A DNA stretch of 64,000 nucleotides, taken from the NCBI GenBank assembly GCA_948470335.1, contig CAOKOL010000011.1, positions 23,700 to 87,699 on the forward strand, written 5' to 3'. The position numbers were made by a program, and so were the translations under genes. Each line of letters begins with the position of its first letter. The stretch's first letter is position 1. The notes below the pieces were generated by a model. The model did no database searches. It was not told where the DNA came from and saw nothing but the letters and a program-made list of their open reading frames with translations. Below, one piece after another: positions 44,365 to 53,221 of this stretch. The stretch is from an uncultured Lachnospiraceae bacterium (GTDB lineage Bacteria; Bacillota; Clostridia; Lachnospirales; Lachnospiraceae).

Positions 44365-45576
44365 TCAAAGTGAATAATCACTATATCCAAAATCATAAAA
44401 TGTCTTTAACATTGACTGTGGACTTGTATTTATTAATTGCAGTATTTCCATTGTTTTTCTATAGTATTTATATCTACTTTTTTCTACGTAATAAGGATTT
44501 ATAATTTTTTCCGTATTTTGTTTTGTATAGTTATATGCATTTACGATCTGCTTCGCTTCGCATTCAATATCTATCACACTATTTCCACGTATCCTCCCGG
44601 ACTGCCGTTCACCAATATTTACCGTATATATTCCTAAACTGGGGGCTTCTATTATTCCTGAAGATGAATTGCCTATTAAACATATAGCATTTTTAAGAAG
44701 ATAGTGATATGCATCCGTATGAAGATTCTCATAATAACATGCATTTGCAGAACTGTTTGTAAACTCATGAATTTTATTTCTAATCACATCTGAATGTGTA
44801 TCGGCATTAGAACCAATAAATACCGGAAATGCATCATCAATCGTTTTCACAGCCATTAAAATTTCTTCAACCTGACTTAATGCAGATGCCCCGGTTAATG
44901 TTTCCGGATGAAACAAAACAACATAATACTTTTTATTTCTTAATTCTTTTATACAAAGGGGAACGTTTCTCTCATCAATTTCTCTGCAGTTTTCCGCTCC
45001 CAATGCCCCTAAATAGAATACTCTGTTCGGTTCTTCACCTAACTGTATCACTCTTTTTCTATATTCTTCCGTCGCCGTAAAGTGAAATATAGACATTTTT
45101 GTAATCGAATGCCTGATAAATTCATCATAATTTCCATATGTTGCCTCACCGCCGTGAATGTGTAACAAAGGAATTCTCTGTATTGCGGCAGCTGTCGCTA
45201 CGGAAAACATTTCATAGCGATCTCCAAGAATAATAAGAAGGTCATATCGTTTTTTTTCAAAGAAACCACCAAAACGATCCAGCACTTCTGCCATCGAATG
45301 TATTACGTTTGCATTACATGACGATTCAATGTCCACCGCTATTTCAACTCCAATTCTGAAATGATCATCATAAATTAAGTCTACTTGATGACCATATTCA
45401 TTACTCAAAAGCGCCCCTGTTACCAATATTTCCAAATCAATTCTTACATCGTTCTTCAACAGCTCCAGATAATGCCTCACAATCCCATAATCCGCTCTGG
45501 ATCCTGTTGCAAAAGCAACTTTATATACTTTTCTACAATAAAGTTTATCATTCAAATTGCCACAGGACTTTATCAT
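44365..45576 (-). CDS. neuC: UDP-GlcNAc 2-epimerase, hydrolysing (ManNAc-forming)
   Basis: 403 residues. It converts UDP-GlcNAc to ManNAc and UDP, the first step of sialic acid synthesis. Segments FATGSRADYGIVR, ILGDRYEMFSVATAA, LLHIHGGEATYGNYDEFIRH and LIGNSSSGIIEAPSLG closely match NeuC of E. coli K1. It starts in the stop codon of neuA (ATGA overlap). The first 17 residues are an extension before the conserved core; VYKVAF begins the Rossmann fold. Homologues acting on UDP-diNAcBac (legionaminate) exist, but no genes for that precursor are present here. Confidence 0.9.
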   Translation of the reverse strand: MIKSCGNLNDKLYCRKVYKVAFATGSRADYGIVRHYLELLKNDVRIDLEILVTGALLSNEYGHQVDLIYDDHFRIGVEIAVDIESSCNANVIHSMAEVLDRFGGFFEKKRYDLLIILGDRYEMFSVATAAAIQRIPLLHIHGGEATYGNYDEFIRHSITKMSIFHFTATEEYRKRVIQLGEEPNRVFYLGALGAENCREIDERNVPLCIKELRNKKYYVVLFHPETLTGASALSQVEEILMAVKTIDDAFPVFIGSNADTHSDVIRNKIHEFTNSSANACYYENLHTDAYHYLLKNAICLIGNSSSGIIEAPSLGIYTVNIGERQSGRIRGNSVIDIECEAKQIVNAYNYTKQNTEKIINPYYVEKSRYKYYRKTMEILQLINTSPQSMLKTFYDFGYSDYSL

Positions 45577-46262
45577 TCCGATTCCCTATCCTCCATACAC
45601 AATTTCGCCAATTTATAATCCAATTCCGTATCAATATCCACAGAATCTACCCGATTCATTTTATATGCTATTGCTCTCCTACCAAAAAAATGTTTCTGTT
45701 CAAGATACGCCTCTACCTTTCCTATAAATATAGCTCCGTTGGGGCTATATTCCGCATATTGCTGCCGTTTATAATTCGAAAAATCCGCATCAAAATATTT
45801 TAGGCTTCCGTCACTGTCTATGGGTCTGACTAATACCCCGGCATGTTCAGCTTCTTTTACAGATACTAAAAAATCAAATTTATCATAATTCTCTTCAAAC
45901 AGCGCAACGGCTTCCTTTACATGATCAGACCCACGCATCGGAGATGTTGGCTGCAAAAGTACAAAGTAATCTGATAAAAGCTGACACTTTTTTAATACAT
46001 CTTCAATAACTGAATAAGTAGATGCACTGTCATTTGATATAGATTCATCCCTCATCATAACTTCGGCATGATACAATCTGGCTAAGTCCGCATAATATTC
46101 TGAATCTGTAGACACTATAACACGGGAAAACTGACCACTGTCAATTCCCGCTATTATAGAATATGCCATTATCGGTTTACCACATAAATCCAAAATATTT
46201 TTATCCTTAAGTCCTTTTGAACCGGACCTGGCCGGAATAATAGCTATTTTATCTCGCAGCAT
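45573..46262 (-). CDS. neuA: CMP-N-acetylneuraminate synthetase
   Basis: 229 residues. The nucleotide-binding start IAIIPARSGSKGLKDKNI and LLQPTSPMR are diagnostic of the cytidylyltransferase. VDSVDIDTELDYKLAK closes the domain. It activates sialic acid with CTP. Unlike the 419-residue bifunctional NeuA of E. coli K1 it lacks the C-terminal esterase domain. That domain is instead encoded in the upstream gene, with which it overlaps by 14 bases, and neuC overlaps its own end by four. Confidence 0.93.
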   Translation of the reverse strand: MLRDKIAIIPARSGSKGLKDKNILDLCGKPIMAYSIIAGIDSGQFSRVIVSTDSEYYADLARLYHAEVMMRDESISNDSASTYSVIEDVLKKCQLLSDYFVLLQPTSPMRGSDHVKEAVALFEENYDKFDFLVSVKEAEHAGVLVRPIDSDGSLKYFDADFSNYKRQQYAEYSPNGAIFIGKVEAYLEQKHFFGRRAIAYKMNRVDSVDIDTELDYKLAKLCMEDRESE

Positions 46263-47451
46263 TTGTCATTTCTCCAATAATATATTTTGTTATCTGTTTC
46301 CCCAGCATATCATATCCTTTATCCGAAAGATGCAGTCCATCAGTTGTATATTCCGGTTTCAGTTCATTAAACTCATTATCCATAAAATCTGTATTAATCC
46401 ATATCACCTGTTTTTCAAGTTCTTTTCTCAATTCTTTATTTAGTTCATCTATCAAACAGTTATTTCGATCCATTCGGCCATTAACATGGATACATGCTAT
46501 AAAATATACAGGAGCGGCATCATTGTTACCTTTTATATAATCAATTGTATGACTTATACTCAGAACAATATCTTTAATACCGGTAGTTAGGACAATATCA
46601 TTGGTCCCATGCATTACAATAAAAGCTTCTGCTTCACAATTCAGCATATCCTTATTCAAAATTTGTTCAGTATATTCAAAACTAGATATTCCCGCTATGC
46701 CACAATTCCGTATTTTAAATCCCGCCAACTCATCTACTGACCAATAGTCCATTTGTGAATGCCCAATCAAACATATGGATGGTTTGACACAGGCGGTAGA
46801 AATAATATCTCTTTTTTCTTCAATTCGATTTAAGATCATCTGTTTTAATAAAGCGGTATTGTTTTGTTTTTTCTTTAATACAATCGAAAGTTCAAAATCA
46901 TTTATTCCATTTATTACCACAGATTCTTCACTGTTTAACACAAACTCTGTTTTATTATTAAGAACAAATTTACCGTCAATTACCTGATAAATGACAAATG
47001 CATTAACTGCTTTGTTTTCATGTTCTTCTAAAAAAGAAAAGCAGGCAGAAGGTTCCTGTAAATTAAATCTCTCACTTCGCGCTGACGTATACAAAATACC
47101 GCCTGCGAAAGACAAACAGGCGTTTCTTAAAGTTACGGCATTTACCATAGCTGCCCTTCCGGAAAACACACAGACCGCTCCATTCGTACGAGAAAAATCA
47201 AATGTCTCACACAGCTCTATGCCATCCTCTTTATTCAGTTTTTTCTTTATCTTGACAGACTTGGTTACAACTACAATACGTTTAAAAATTCCGGCTTTCC
47301 GCACAGTTTCCAACGCATATGAGAAAACAGGTTTTCCCCATATATTTAAACACAGGAAATCACCGGATAATCTGTTATCTGTCCGACAATCTAAAAAACA
47401 AATTATATTTTTCCATAGCGGTTTGTTATAATTCATCATACCTTCTGCCAT
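46249..47451 (-). CDS. Degenerate CMP-sialate synthetase domain fused to SGNH esterase (putative sialate O-acetylesterase)
   Basis: 400 residues. Residues 15-200 follow the NeuA fold (LNIWGKPVFSYALETV, FKRIVVVTKSVKI, INGINDFELSIVL), but the CTP-binding IPARxGSK motif is replaced by FLDCRTDNRL, so it should be inactive. Residues 225-395 are an SGNH hydrolase with Ser232 (LIGHSQMDYW), Gly251, Asn284 (HGTND) and Asp371/His374 (DGLHLSDKGY). The layout resembles bifunctional NeuA of E. coli K1 and group B streptococcus, where the SGNH part removes O-acetyl groups from sialic acid. Here a separate active neuA follows. It overlaps both neuB (16 bases) and neuA (14 bases). Confidence 0.82.
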   Translation of the reverse strand: MAEGMMNYNKPLWKNIICFLDCRTDNRLSGDFLCLNIWGKPVFSYALETVRKAGIFKRIVVVTKSVKIKKKLNKEDGIELCETFDFSRTNGAVCVFSGRAAMVNAVTLRNACLSFAGGILYTSARSERFNLQEPSACFSFLEEHENKAVNAFVIYQVIDGKFVLNNKTEFVLNSEESVVINGINDFELSIVLKKKQNNTALLKQMILNRIEEKRDIISTACVKPSICLIGHSQMDYWSVDELAGFKIRNCGIAGISSFEYTEQILNKDMLNCEAEAFIVMHGTNDIVLTTGIKDIVLSISHTIDYIKGNNDAAPVYFIACIHVNGRMDRNNCLIDELNKELRKELEKQVIWINTDFMDNEFNELKPEYTTDGLHLSDKGYDMLGKQITKYIIGEMTNAAR

Positions 47452-48476
47452 ACAAATCCTTTGCAGGAAATCAATTCATCAACTTCAAAATCTTTTTCAG
47501 CAAATTTTCCTATTAAATGATACCATTCCATTGGACTAATCCCATTTCCAGGTCTTTTACAGGTTACATTTTCCTCACTGAAAGTCTCTCCTGCTTTTAT
47601 TCTTTTTTTTGCAACAATAGATTTTCTGGCAATAATCTTGTTTTTCTTCTCAGACGGTGATACCGTTTTCACTCCGTCTCCCAGCATATTTTCCACGCGT
47701 CTTATATTTTTGACCAACTGACACATTTCTTCAGGTGTTGCGGATGCTTTATGATCTGGTCCTGGTAAGCTTTTATCCAACGTAAAATGCTTTTCGACCA
47801 TAGCTATTCCCAATGAAACAGATGCCACAGCCGCCACATAACCGACCGAATGATCGGAAAATCCAATCCTATATCCCGAAAAAGACCTTTTTAAATCATT
47901 TATAGATAAAAGATTTACATCTTCATCCGGAGTAGGATATTCTGTATTGCAGTGGAGAATCGTAATTTGTTCTTCAGCAGTTCCCGCCTCCAAAAGCACA
48001 TTGATACATCTTTTTATTTCCTCAATCGTAGACATTCCCGTGGATAAAATAATACTTTTATCATCGCACTTTAAACCTCCAATCTTTTGAAGATATGGAA
48101 GATTTGTAATCTCACCAGACGGTATCTTCCAGACAGTTTGCCCTATCGAATGCAGAAGATCAATCGAACCCAAATCAAAGGGCGTTGAAAACACATCCAA
48201 TCCAATACTCAGAGAATACTCTCTCAATCTAACATACGCATCTCTGGCCAACTCCAATTTTGCCGTCATTTCAAGCTGTGAACCGGATTCTCCTGTGGTT
48301 TTCTTCTGATAATCAGCCTTAGGCGCATAGACAGAAATTAATTCTTTTGCGTCAAATGTCTGAAACTTGACAGCATCAACACCGCACTTCTTCGCCTGAT
48401 CAACCATTTTCATTGCCATGGCTTCACTGCCGTTATGATTGCACCCAATTTCCGCCACAATCCATATTCGATTCAT
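47436..48476 (-). CDS. neuB: N-acetylneuraminate synthase
   Basis: 346 residues. It condenses ManNAc with phosphoenolpyruvate to Neu5Ac. The TIM barrel begins VAEIGCNHNGSEAMAMKMV and has VKFQTFDAKELIS, STPFDLGSID, KIPSGEITNLPYLQ, ILHCNTEYPTP, GFSDHSVGY and VEKHFTLDKSLPGPDH. The C-terminal antifreeze-like SAF domain starts at about 283 (RKSIVAKKRIKAGE) and contains TCKRPGNGISPMEW. The sequence resembles E. coli K1 NeuB more than legionaminate synthases, by recall and not by alignment. It overlaps neuD by four bases. Confidence 0.93.
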   Translation of the reverse strand: MNRIWIVAEIGCNHNGSEAMAMKMVDQAKKCGVDAVKFQTFDAKELISVYAPKADYQKKTTGESGSQLEMTAKLELARDAYVRLREYSLSIGLDVFSTPFDLGSIDLLHSIGQTVWKIPSGEITNLPYLQKIGGLKCDDKSIILSTGMSTIEEIKRCINVLLEAGTAEEQITILHCNTEYPTPDEDVNLLSINDLKRSFSGYRIGFSDHSVGYVAAVASVSLGIAMVEKHFTLDKSLPGPDHKASATPEEMCQLVKNIRRVENMLGDGVKTVSPSEKKNKIIARKSIVAKKRIKAGETFSEENVTCKRPGNGISPMEWYHLIGKFAEKDFEVDELISCKGFVWQKV

Positions 48477-49114
48477 ATAAATTCATCTCCATTATCACAA
48501 TTTCTGATGGTTCTCGCAGGAACACCCGCAACAATCAAATGATCCCCTATATGACTAACAACAACCGCTCCGGCGCCAACTGTGACCCAATTACCTATTT
48601 TTAACTGACCACGTGTCACAGAACAGCTTCCCAGAAAACTGCCGATGCCCACTCTCACATCTCCATTTATAACTGCATTAGTAGAAATATTCGCATGATC
48701 TGACACATAACATCCGTGTTCAATCAAAGCCCTGCTGTTTATAATACAATCGTCACATACCACAGATTTACTGTTTACAATCGCCATTTTCCCTATAAAA
48801 CATCCATTTCCAATTGTTGCCCGCTGCGAAACAAGCGCTGATTTGTCCACAACATTAATCAGCCTAAAATTTCTCTCTTTCAGCCTGTCATGCCACCTTT
48901 TTCTATGTCTGTTATTTCCAATCGCAATAAAATAAAAATATTGTTCCGCATTTTTCACTTCCTCTAAAGAGGAAGCGAGAATAGGATATCCCAAATGCTC
49001 CGCATTACTACTAAATTCATCCACAAAGCCGGCCACTTCATAATTATAATAGTCTATAGAATCTAATACTGACTTGGCATATCCGCCGGCACCGATAATA
49101 ATCAGTTTTTCCAT
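48473..49114 (-). CDS. neuD: NeuD-type sugar O-acyltransferase
   Basis: 213 residues. An N-terminal Rossmann-like PglD domain (LIIIGAGGYAKSVLDSI) is followed by a left-handed beta-helix of hexapeptide repeats (IGNGCFIGKMAIVNS to VTVGAGAVVVSHIG). NeuD homologues acetylate sialic acid or related sugars, or stabilise NeuB. It is the first gene of the neuD-B-x-A-C set and overlaps neuB by an ATGA. Its presence together with an SGNH esterase suggests controlled O-acetylation of the sialic acid before transfer. Confidence 0.88.
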   Translation of the reverse strand: MEKLIIIGAGGYAKSVLDSIDYYNYEVAGFVDEFSSNAEHLGYPILASSLEEVKNAEQYFYFIAIGNNRHRKRWHDRLKERNFRLINVVDKSALVSQRATIGNGCFIGKMAIVNSKSVVCDDCIINSRALIEHGCYVSDHANISTNAVINGDVRVGIGSFLGSCSVTRGQLKIGNWVTVGAGAVVVSHIGDHLIVAGVPARTIRNCDNGDEFI

Positions 49115-49130
49115 AATTCAAAATCCACCA

Positions 49131-50273
49131 TCACTTCCAATCAGTTTCCGGTTTACGTCTTGCAGCAATAAACTGCGGTTTCAGCCTCCACTGACCAAAG
49201 TCATTTTTTTCAAATAATTCTTTGTTATATAAATTGTCCAGAGCCGCATAAAATTCAGAAACTGTCATTCCGGTAAAATCACAAAAATCCTCTATAATCT
49301 TTGGATCAATATTATGATCTCTGTCTTCTGCCAGTTTCACTGCTTCATCTCTCGTAAGCAAACCATAACGAATCCATCGCGCGGCATAATCTGTTGCATA
49401 TGCATGCCCATATTTCGGAAATTTCATCCAGGCATTTAACAAATATCCATAGGAATCTATCTGATTAAAATTTTCAATATGGTTTGTCCGATCCCACTCA
49501 TGCGTCAGATCTTTAAAACCCCTGCTTTTTGCAAACTCATAATTTTTAATTCCGTTCCATTCAACAAAATAGCTAAGATAAATTGGATCAAGTTTATCCA
49601 GCACTTCTCTCGATGGCGCCTCAAGGTAAACAAGTTCATCCATAGGAACCCCCGCTTCAATTAATTCCTCTAAATCGACATCTGGCGCCACACCATTAAA
49701 AATCTGTTCACGGGCAGAGTATGTCTCTTTGTCATCAATTCCACCATATTCATATGATACGTTCTCTCCATATACCAACAATGGTAAATTTAATGCCGCA
49801 GCATAATAAAGCGGAACCGTATAAAGAAGACGATCTACATACCAAAGCGGTCTTCCATACTTTTCAAACATATACCTCGAAATAATTTTTGCTGCCCTGC
49901 GGTTCGGCTTAAATGAAACAATATTGCACCCAAATTCTTCCGATATATTTTTTATATTATGTTTTCCCGCTTCAGTCATTGTAAAAAAATCCTCTACCGT
50001 AATAAGCAGAGGATTCATATGCATTAATTCTTTCATCACATAAACTTGATAATGACTATCTTTACCTCCGGAAACCGCAATAATACAGTCATAACTTCCC
50101 GGCTTTTTTCTACGGTATTTATCACATAAAACTTTCAATTCCTCATATCTGGAATCCCAATCGGTATGTTTCTTTTTTTCATTATTTTGACATGCTACAC
50201 ATACCCCCCCCCGCTCACTAAATGTAATATGTGGCCTTGTATCCGGCATAATACAATTTGTACAAAATTTCAT
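49131..50273 (-). CDS. N-acetyl sugar amidotransferase (WbuX/PseA-like), with G9 tract
   Basis: 380 residues. A Cys4 zinc-knuckle-like N-terminus (FCTNCIMPD and GGVCVACQN) precedes a PP-loop ATP pyrophosphatase site AVSGGKDSHYQVYV. This is the TIGR03573-type family that converts N-acetyl sugars to acetamidino derivatives in O-antigens and nonulosonic acids. Partner HisH/HisF-like proteins, needed in some systems, are not in the window. Codons 21-24 (ERGGV) contain a G9 run, so slippage would stop translation near the N-terminus. It lies 16 bp before neuD and might modify the sialic acid or another N-acetyl sugar of the repeat unit. Confidence 0.85.
   Translation of the reverse strand: MKFCTNCIMPDTRPHITFSERGGVCVACQNNEKKKHTDWDSRYEELKVLCDKYRRKKPGSYDCIIAVSGGKDSHYQVYVMKELMHMNPLLITVEDFFTMTEAGKHNIKNISEEFGCNIVSFKPNRRAAKIISRYMFEKYGRPLWYVDRLLYTVPLYYAAALNLPLLVYGENVSYEYGGIDDKETYSAREQIFNGVAPDVDLEELIEAGVPMDELVYLEAPSREVLDKLDPIYLSYFVEWNGIKNYEFAKSRGFKDLTHEWDRTNHIENFNQIDSYGYLLNAWMKFPKYGHAYATDYAARWIRYGLLTRDEAVKLAEDRDHNIDPKIIEDFCDFTGMTVSEFYAALDNLYNKELFEKNDFGQWRLKPQFIAARRKPETDWK
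50204..50212 (-). repeat. G9 tract in the amidotransferase gene
   Basis: Coding strand CGG GGG GGG GTA. With eight G the frame stops after two further codons (TAT GTG TAG); with ten G it stops after MCSMSK. In frame here. Confidence 0.85.
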
Positions 50274-50307
50274 TGTTCTTCTCCCTTCTCTAACACTGGT
50301 AAAAATT

Positions 50308-51774
50308 TTATTGTAAATTTTTTTTCTTTATTAGCATATAACTCATCATCATTTTAATCATTTCCTTAACTTCTTTATAAAAAAACAGCAAAGATAACAA
50401 ATCAACTGACAATACAAACCCTATAATTAACTTTAAATCAAATACGAAAGATGGAAATACCATAATCAAAACAATAAATGCTACCCCTAACACACTTTTC
50501 TTCACACTTGTAATAGTTTTATAATACTTTTGCGCAAATACTGTCATCAAAACATATAAGACAATTGCCGATATTCCGTTGGCATATGCGGCACCGGTTA
50601 TTCCGAATGGTTTTATCAGTAGGAAACATCCGATAATATTAACAAGCACTGATGCCACATGGGAAATTAAAGTAAACTCGTTTTTTTTAGCAATTGCAAT
50701 TCCTTTATCAGTTGTTTCTCTAATAAAATTAAGTGCGGATGAAATCAAAAGAACAGAGAAAATTGTCTTACTTGAGTGATATTCTTTTCCAATCATCAAA
50801 TACACAATATCTCTCATTATTATCAAACCAGATATGGAAAAAATCGTAAACACAAGAATATAATCATGCATTCTTGCTATCTTTTCTTTACTGTCAGAAT
50901 GATTTTTATATATATACGCCGACCAATATGTTGCAAACCCTCCTTGAACAGCTCCAAAAATAGTCCCAAACATTCCACACGATGAATATATCCCAAGCCC
51001 ATATGCGCCGATGCTATTTCGAATAATTCGCTGAGAAATAAATGTATTAAAATATGCCACAAAATATGTCGGCGCGCTAAAAACTGCAAATCTGAAAAAA
51101 TCGGCATATCCTTTTAAGGAAAGTGAATAGTCAGCTACCCCCTTGCAATTCACCGGATATATTTCATTTCTCTGTTTATAAAGATAAAAAAGAAGGATTA
51201 CAAAAATGCCAATGCTCATTACGGCCAGTATATACTTGTGATTTCCGGTAAAAAGCGCGGAAAAAATAATCAGCATTCTGGCTGAACAGTTAATTAGAAT
51301 ATTCTGTATATTGTATTGTTTTGTCTTAAATCCCATTCTGAAAGAAATATTCAGCAATCGTAAAATTGCCTGGCAGAACGTATATAAAAATAATATACCG
51401 ACTAAAAACTGATCGTCATATCCAAAAACAAAAAAGGAAAACGGCCTGAAAGCACAAACCGTAACAATACCTCCCGCTATCAGACATATAATTGTCGAAA
51501 AAGCAACAAGCTTATAAAGCAATTGACTTTTCGAATTATCTTGAGGCGGTTCATTATAAAACCTTATATATGCCCCATCCATTCCAAATGTAAGGATATA
51601 CATCAAAAAGCTGGCAGCTGATAAAAAAAGAGTAACATATCCATATGCATCCGGAGCAAGTATTCTAGTCGTGATTATGACTGAAAGAAAACCAACAACT
51701 AAATTAATCCATGTCGATATCGAATACTTTAGTATTCCATCCAAAACAGATTCCGTATTTTTCTTCTTTATCAT
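50308..51774 (-). CDS. Polysaccharide flippase, Wzx/MATE-like
   Basis: 488 residues with 12-14 hydrophobic helices and short loops. The N-terminus YSISTWINLVVGFLSVIIT followed by TRILAPDAYG matches Wzx/RfbX-type exporters of the MOP superfamily. A second half repeats the pattern (FGTIFGAVQGGFATYWSAYI, SSALNFIRETTDKGIAIA). It should flip the undecaprenyl-linked repeat unit to the outer face. The poorly conserved sequence is normal for Wzx. The gene lies between the amidotransferase and a GT-B-like gene. No symbol is assigned because the name Wzx depends on function. Confidence 0.88.
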   Translation of the reverse strand: MIKKKNTESVLDGILKYSISTWINLVVGFLSVIITTRILAPDAYGYVTLFLSAASFLMYILTFGMDGAYIRFYNEPPQDNSKSQLLYKLVAFSTIICLIAGGIVTVCAFRPFSFFVFGYDDQFLVGILFLYTFCQAILRLLNISFRMGFKTKQYNIQNILINCSARMLIIFSALFTGNHKYILAVMSIGIFVILLFYLYKQRNEIYPVNCKGVADYSLSLKGYADFFRFAVFSAPTYFVAYFNTFISQRIIRNSIGAYGLGIYSSCGMFGTIFGAVQGGFATYWSAYIYKNHSDSKEKIARMHDYILVFTIFSISGLIIMRDIVYLMIGKEYHSSKTIFSVLLISSALNFIRETTDKGIAIAKKNEFTLISHVASVLVNIIGCFLLIKPFGITGAAYANGISAIVLYVLMTVFAQKYYKTITSVKKSVLGVAFIVLIMVFPSFVFDLKLIIGFVLSVDLLSLLFFYKEVKEMIKMMMSYMLIKKKNLQ

Positions 51775-51786
51775 ATTAATAACCCT

Positions 51787-53145
51787 TTATATTTCAGCTT
51801 TTCTCATGTTTATATGAATTTTACGAATAATATCAGCAAATTTATTTTTATTTTTCCTAATATCTCTATCAATCTTATATGCTTCCCTCTCATACATGAT
51901 AATACGGTTCAAAACTTTCTTTTCCTGCAATCTCAGTGGAACAAATATTTTAATTTTTGCACATATTTCAAAGAGCACGCAGCAAAGAAAACTGTTAAAA
52001 ATCATTATCTTACTTTCATAATTAAACATATTCCACCGTGATTTTCCAAAATCGTACTCATGTTCATATTCTTTTTCCTTTATAACTTTTTCACATAAAT
52101 CAGCCACTCTTAAAAACGCAAAATCATTTTTCTCTCTGTTCTTGCTGCTATAAAAATATTCCATAGTAGAATCTGATATTGGAAAAGGAATCTCACAATC
52201 ATTGTTTTCTATTGTGGCTTTAAAATCCTCAAAGGTCTTAATAAAATCAGCTCCTGCCATTATTTCTACTTCATGCTCATCAGGCAGTTTTTCCGGTCTT
52301 AAAATATAACACATTTTATTTCCATAGTAAGCATCAGCAATTGATGTACTGTACCATGTATACAGTTTATCCGAAACCCGAACCCATTGTCTCATACTGT
52401 ATGAATCAATACATCTGAAATTACTGATTTTTTCTTCCAATTCAAGCAACTCCGGATCTTCTCTTTCAGATGGATGACGTCGGTATATAACAATAATATT
52501 TTTATTTTCTTCTGAGATTTTTTTCAACCATTCCACTATAGCCTTTTGGGCATTTAAAGACAACAGCATTCGCATTTTAGCTCCTGCATCAATTTCATGA
52601 TATGCTTTTACTTCATTCTCCGTCATCATTTTATACGCGAAAGTCGATATAAATAATATCCACTGTTTAGAATTATCCAAACCAAATTCTTCTGATATTT
52701 GATTTCTGGATAAATAAAATTCATCAAAATCACTTCTCATCAAATCCATCGCTATATGCCCGACAATAGAAGTATTTCTTTCCTCTATTCCATGTGATAA
52801 ATATACATCCTTCTGTGCCTGTCCCCACGCAGTATGCTGCGCAAATACAGCCTGTCCAGTGGGATTATGTATCCCATCTCGCTGCATTTTTGTTAAAATT
52901 TGTTCATATTGGAGACTGATAATTTTTTTATTATCCATCCAAAAATTTTTACAGAATCCTATCACCTGATCATTATTATATAAATGGGGAACAATAAGAA
53001 CCTTCGTTCTGGTAAAATATTTTTTCAGAGAATAAATACATCTGATCTTTACCGTGTATCCACGATCTTCTAATTCTGCTGCTAATAAAGACGCATTTTC
53101 TATCTCTCTGTTTCTATGTTCATATAAAATTACAAAATCTTGCAT
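51787..53145 (-). CDS. Surface carbohydrate biosynthesis protein, GT-B-like; candidate sialyl- or polyol-phosphate transferase
   Basis: 452 residues, no membrane segment. N-terminal half: FVILYEHRNREIENASLLAA and VLIVPHLYNND. C-terminal half: IVIYRRHPSEREDPE, VRVSDKLYTWYSTSIADAYYG and YILRPEKLPDEHEVE. The HP and Ser-Thr/Ser-Ser motifs in this spacing are those of bacterial sialyltransferase families and of CDP-glycerol-type transferases. Because the locus makes CMP-sialic acid and no other sialyltransferase is recognisable, this is the best candidate for that role. That is inference; the safe call is a GT-B-fold surface carbohydrate protein. Confidence 0.6.
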   Translation of the reverse strand: MQDFVILYEHRNREIENASLLAAELEDRGYTVKIRCIYSLKKYFTRTKVLIVPHLYNNDQVIGFCKNFWMDNKKIISLQYEQILTKMQRDGIHNPTGQAVFAQHTAWGQAQKDVYLSHGIEERNTSIVGHIAMDLMRSDFDEFYLSRNQISEEFGLDNSKQWILFISTFAYKMMTENEVKAYHEIDAGAKMRMLLSLNAQKAIVEWLKKISEENKNIIVIYRRHPSEREDPELLELEEKISNFRCIDSYSMRQWVRVSDKLYTWYSTSIADAYYGNKMCYILRPEKLPDEHEVEIMAGADFIKTFEDFKATIENNDCEIPFPISDSTMEYFYSSKNREKNDFAFLRVADLCEKVIKEKEYEHEYDFGKSRWNMFNYESKIMIFNSFLCCVLFEICAKIKIFVPLRLQEKKVLNRIIMYEREAYKIDRDIRKNKNKFADIIRKIHINMRKAEI

Positions 53146-53221
53146 TTGTCACTCTCCATCTATATTGTATAATCCTTTAGCAGCTTTTTATCCATATTGA
53201 CCTTCGATTTCAATAATCTTT

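Noticed and set aside
44365..49114. Legionaminic or pseudaminic acid pathway instead of sialic acid
   Set aside because: No 4,6-dehydratase, aminotransferase or diNAcBac genes are present, and NeuB/NeuC look like the K1 enzymes. The amidotransferase alone does not decide it.
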